Positions 5,593 through 5,771 of a stretch of DNA of 5,771 nt are shown in pieces. Numbering within the stretch: position 1 is the stretch's first letter; each line of letters starts with the position of its first letter. The notes beneath the pieces are model-generated. The model was not told the DNA's origin, did not search any database, and saw only the letters and a list, made by a program, of their open reading frames with translations. The stretch comes from Alphaproteobacteria bacterium. Lineage in GTDB: Bacteria; Pseudomonadota; Alphaproteobacteria; Micavibrionales; UBA2020. The position numbers and the translations under genes were made by a program. The DNA is taken from assembly GCA_023136145.1 (NCBI GenBank), contig JAGLRU010000159.1, forward strand, positions 1 through 5,771, in the 5' to 3' direction.

Positions 5593-5771
5593 CAAAAGCC
5601 AAACTGGTTGTTATGCGGCATGGAGAAACCGAGTGTAACAAGCGCAGGCGTATGACCGGACAACGGAATGTACCTTTGATAAAGACCGGTGAGGAAGAAG
5701 CGTGGGCAGCAGGTCCTCTTATCAGGCATATTCGGTTTAATAAGGCATATATAGTCATTCCAAATAAGAGT
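5589..5771 (+). CDS. Histidine phosphatase superfamily protein, phosphoglycerate mutase-like, 3' end cut by the window
   Basis: The first 61 residues are visible. MTKAKLVVMRHGETECNK has the RHGE motif with catalytic His11, followed by RMTGQRNVPLIKTGEEEA, which lines up with RFTGLTDIDLSEKGVVEA of the preceding gpmA. The two genes are therefore tandem paralogues. The ATG lies in the ATGA overlap with the gpmA stop, with AAAGG (5575-5579) nine bases upstream. At the point where gpmA has TSTLKRA, this protein reads IVIPNKS, so the S-x-L-x-R phosphate-binding motif is not recognisable. It may be a phosphoglycerate mutase paralogue with altered specificity, a general phosphatase, or a degenerating copy. 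The second catalytic His and the WRRSYD-type block lie beyond the edge, so the exact activity cannot be assigned. Confidence 0.85.
   Translation, partial: MTKAKLVVMRHGETECNKRRRMTGQRNVPLIKTGEEEAWAAGPLIRHIRFNKAYIVIPNKS

Overview
The window looks like a chromosomal segment of an alphaproteobacterium of moderate GC content. This rests on the sequence character of two core proteins, not on a database search. The 204-residue phosphoglycerate mutase is the short type found in Alphaproteobacteria, with blocks such as LNKDE, EQVHIWRRSYDVPPP and ATGVP. The PNPase also has an alphaproteobacterial look. No tRNA, rRNA, CRISPR array, transposase or integrase is visible.

Left part, minus strand (about 1-2970): pnp, encoding polynucleotide phosphorylase, is complete and followed 78 bases downstream by a glycerophosphodiester phosphodiesterase gene. 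The latter reaches the left edge within two bases of its probable stop codon. A GC-rich inverted repeat lies between the two genes, and a second stem-loop lies in the pnp leader. The usual pnp neighbour rpsO is not upstream of pnp; a divergent intergenic region of about 170 bases is there instead.

Middle part, plus strand (3121-4924): two consecutive genes encode paralogous proteins with the aminoglycoside/choline-kinase type of small-molecule kinase fold. Both keep the catalytic HxDLHxGNIL loop and the DFG metal-binding motif. They are of very different length (358 and 233 residues), are visibly more AT-rich than pnp, and are the least explained part of the window. Their substrate cannot be read from the sequence.

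Right part, plus strand (4978-5771): gpmA, encoding cofactor-dependent phosphoglycerate mutase of glycolysis and gluconeogenesis, overlaps by four bases (ATGA) with a second gene of the histidine phosphatase superfamily, which is cut by the right edge. The two are similar in their first 50 residues, so this is a second tandem paralogous pair. The second copy appears to lose the S-x-L-x-R motif just before the window ends.

Functionally the window joins RNA turnover (pnp), phospholipid headgroup recycling (the phosphodiesterase), central carbon metabolism (gpmA) and two unassigned kinases. I see no evidence that these form one pathway. The kinase pair and the second phosphatase are the candidates for something undescribed.
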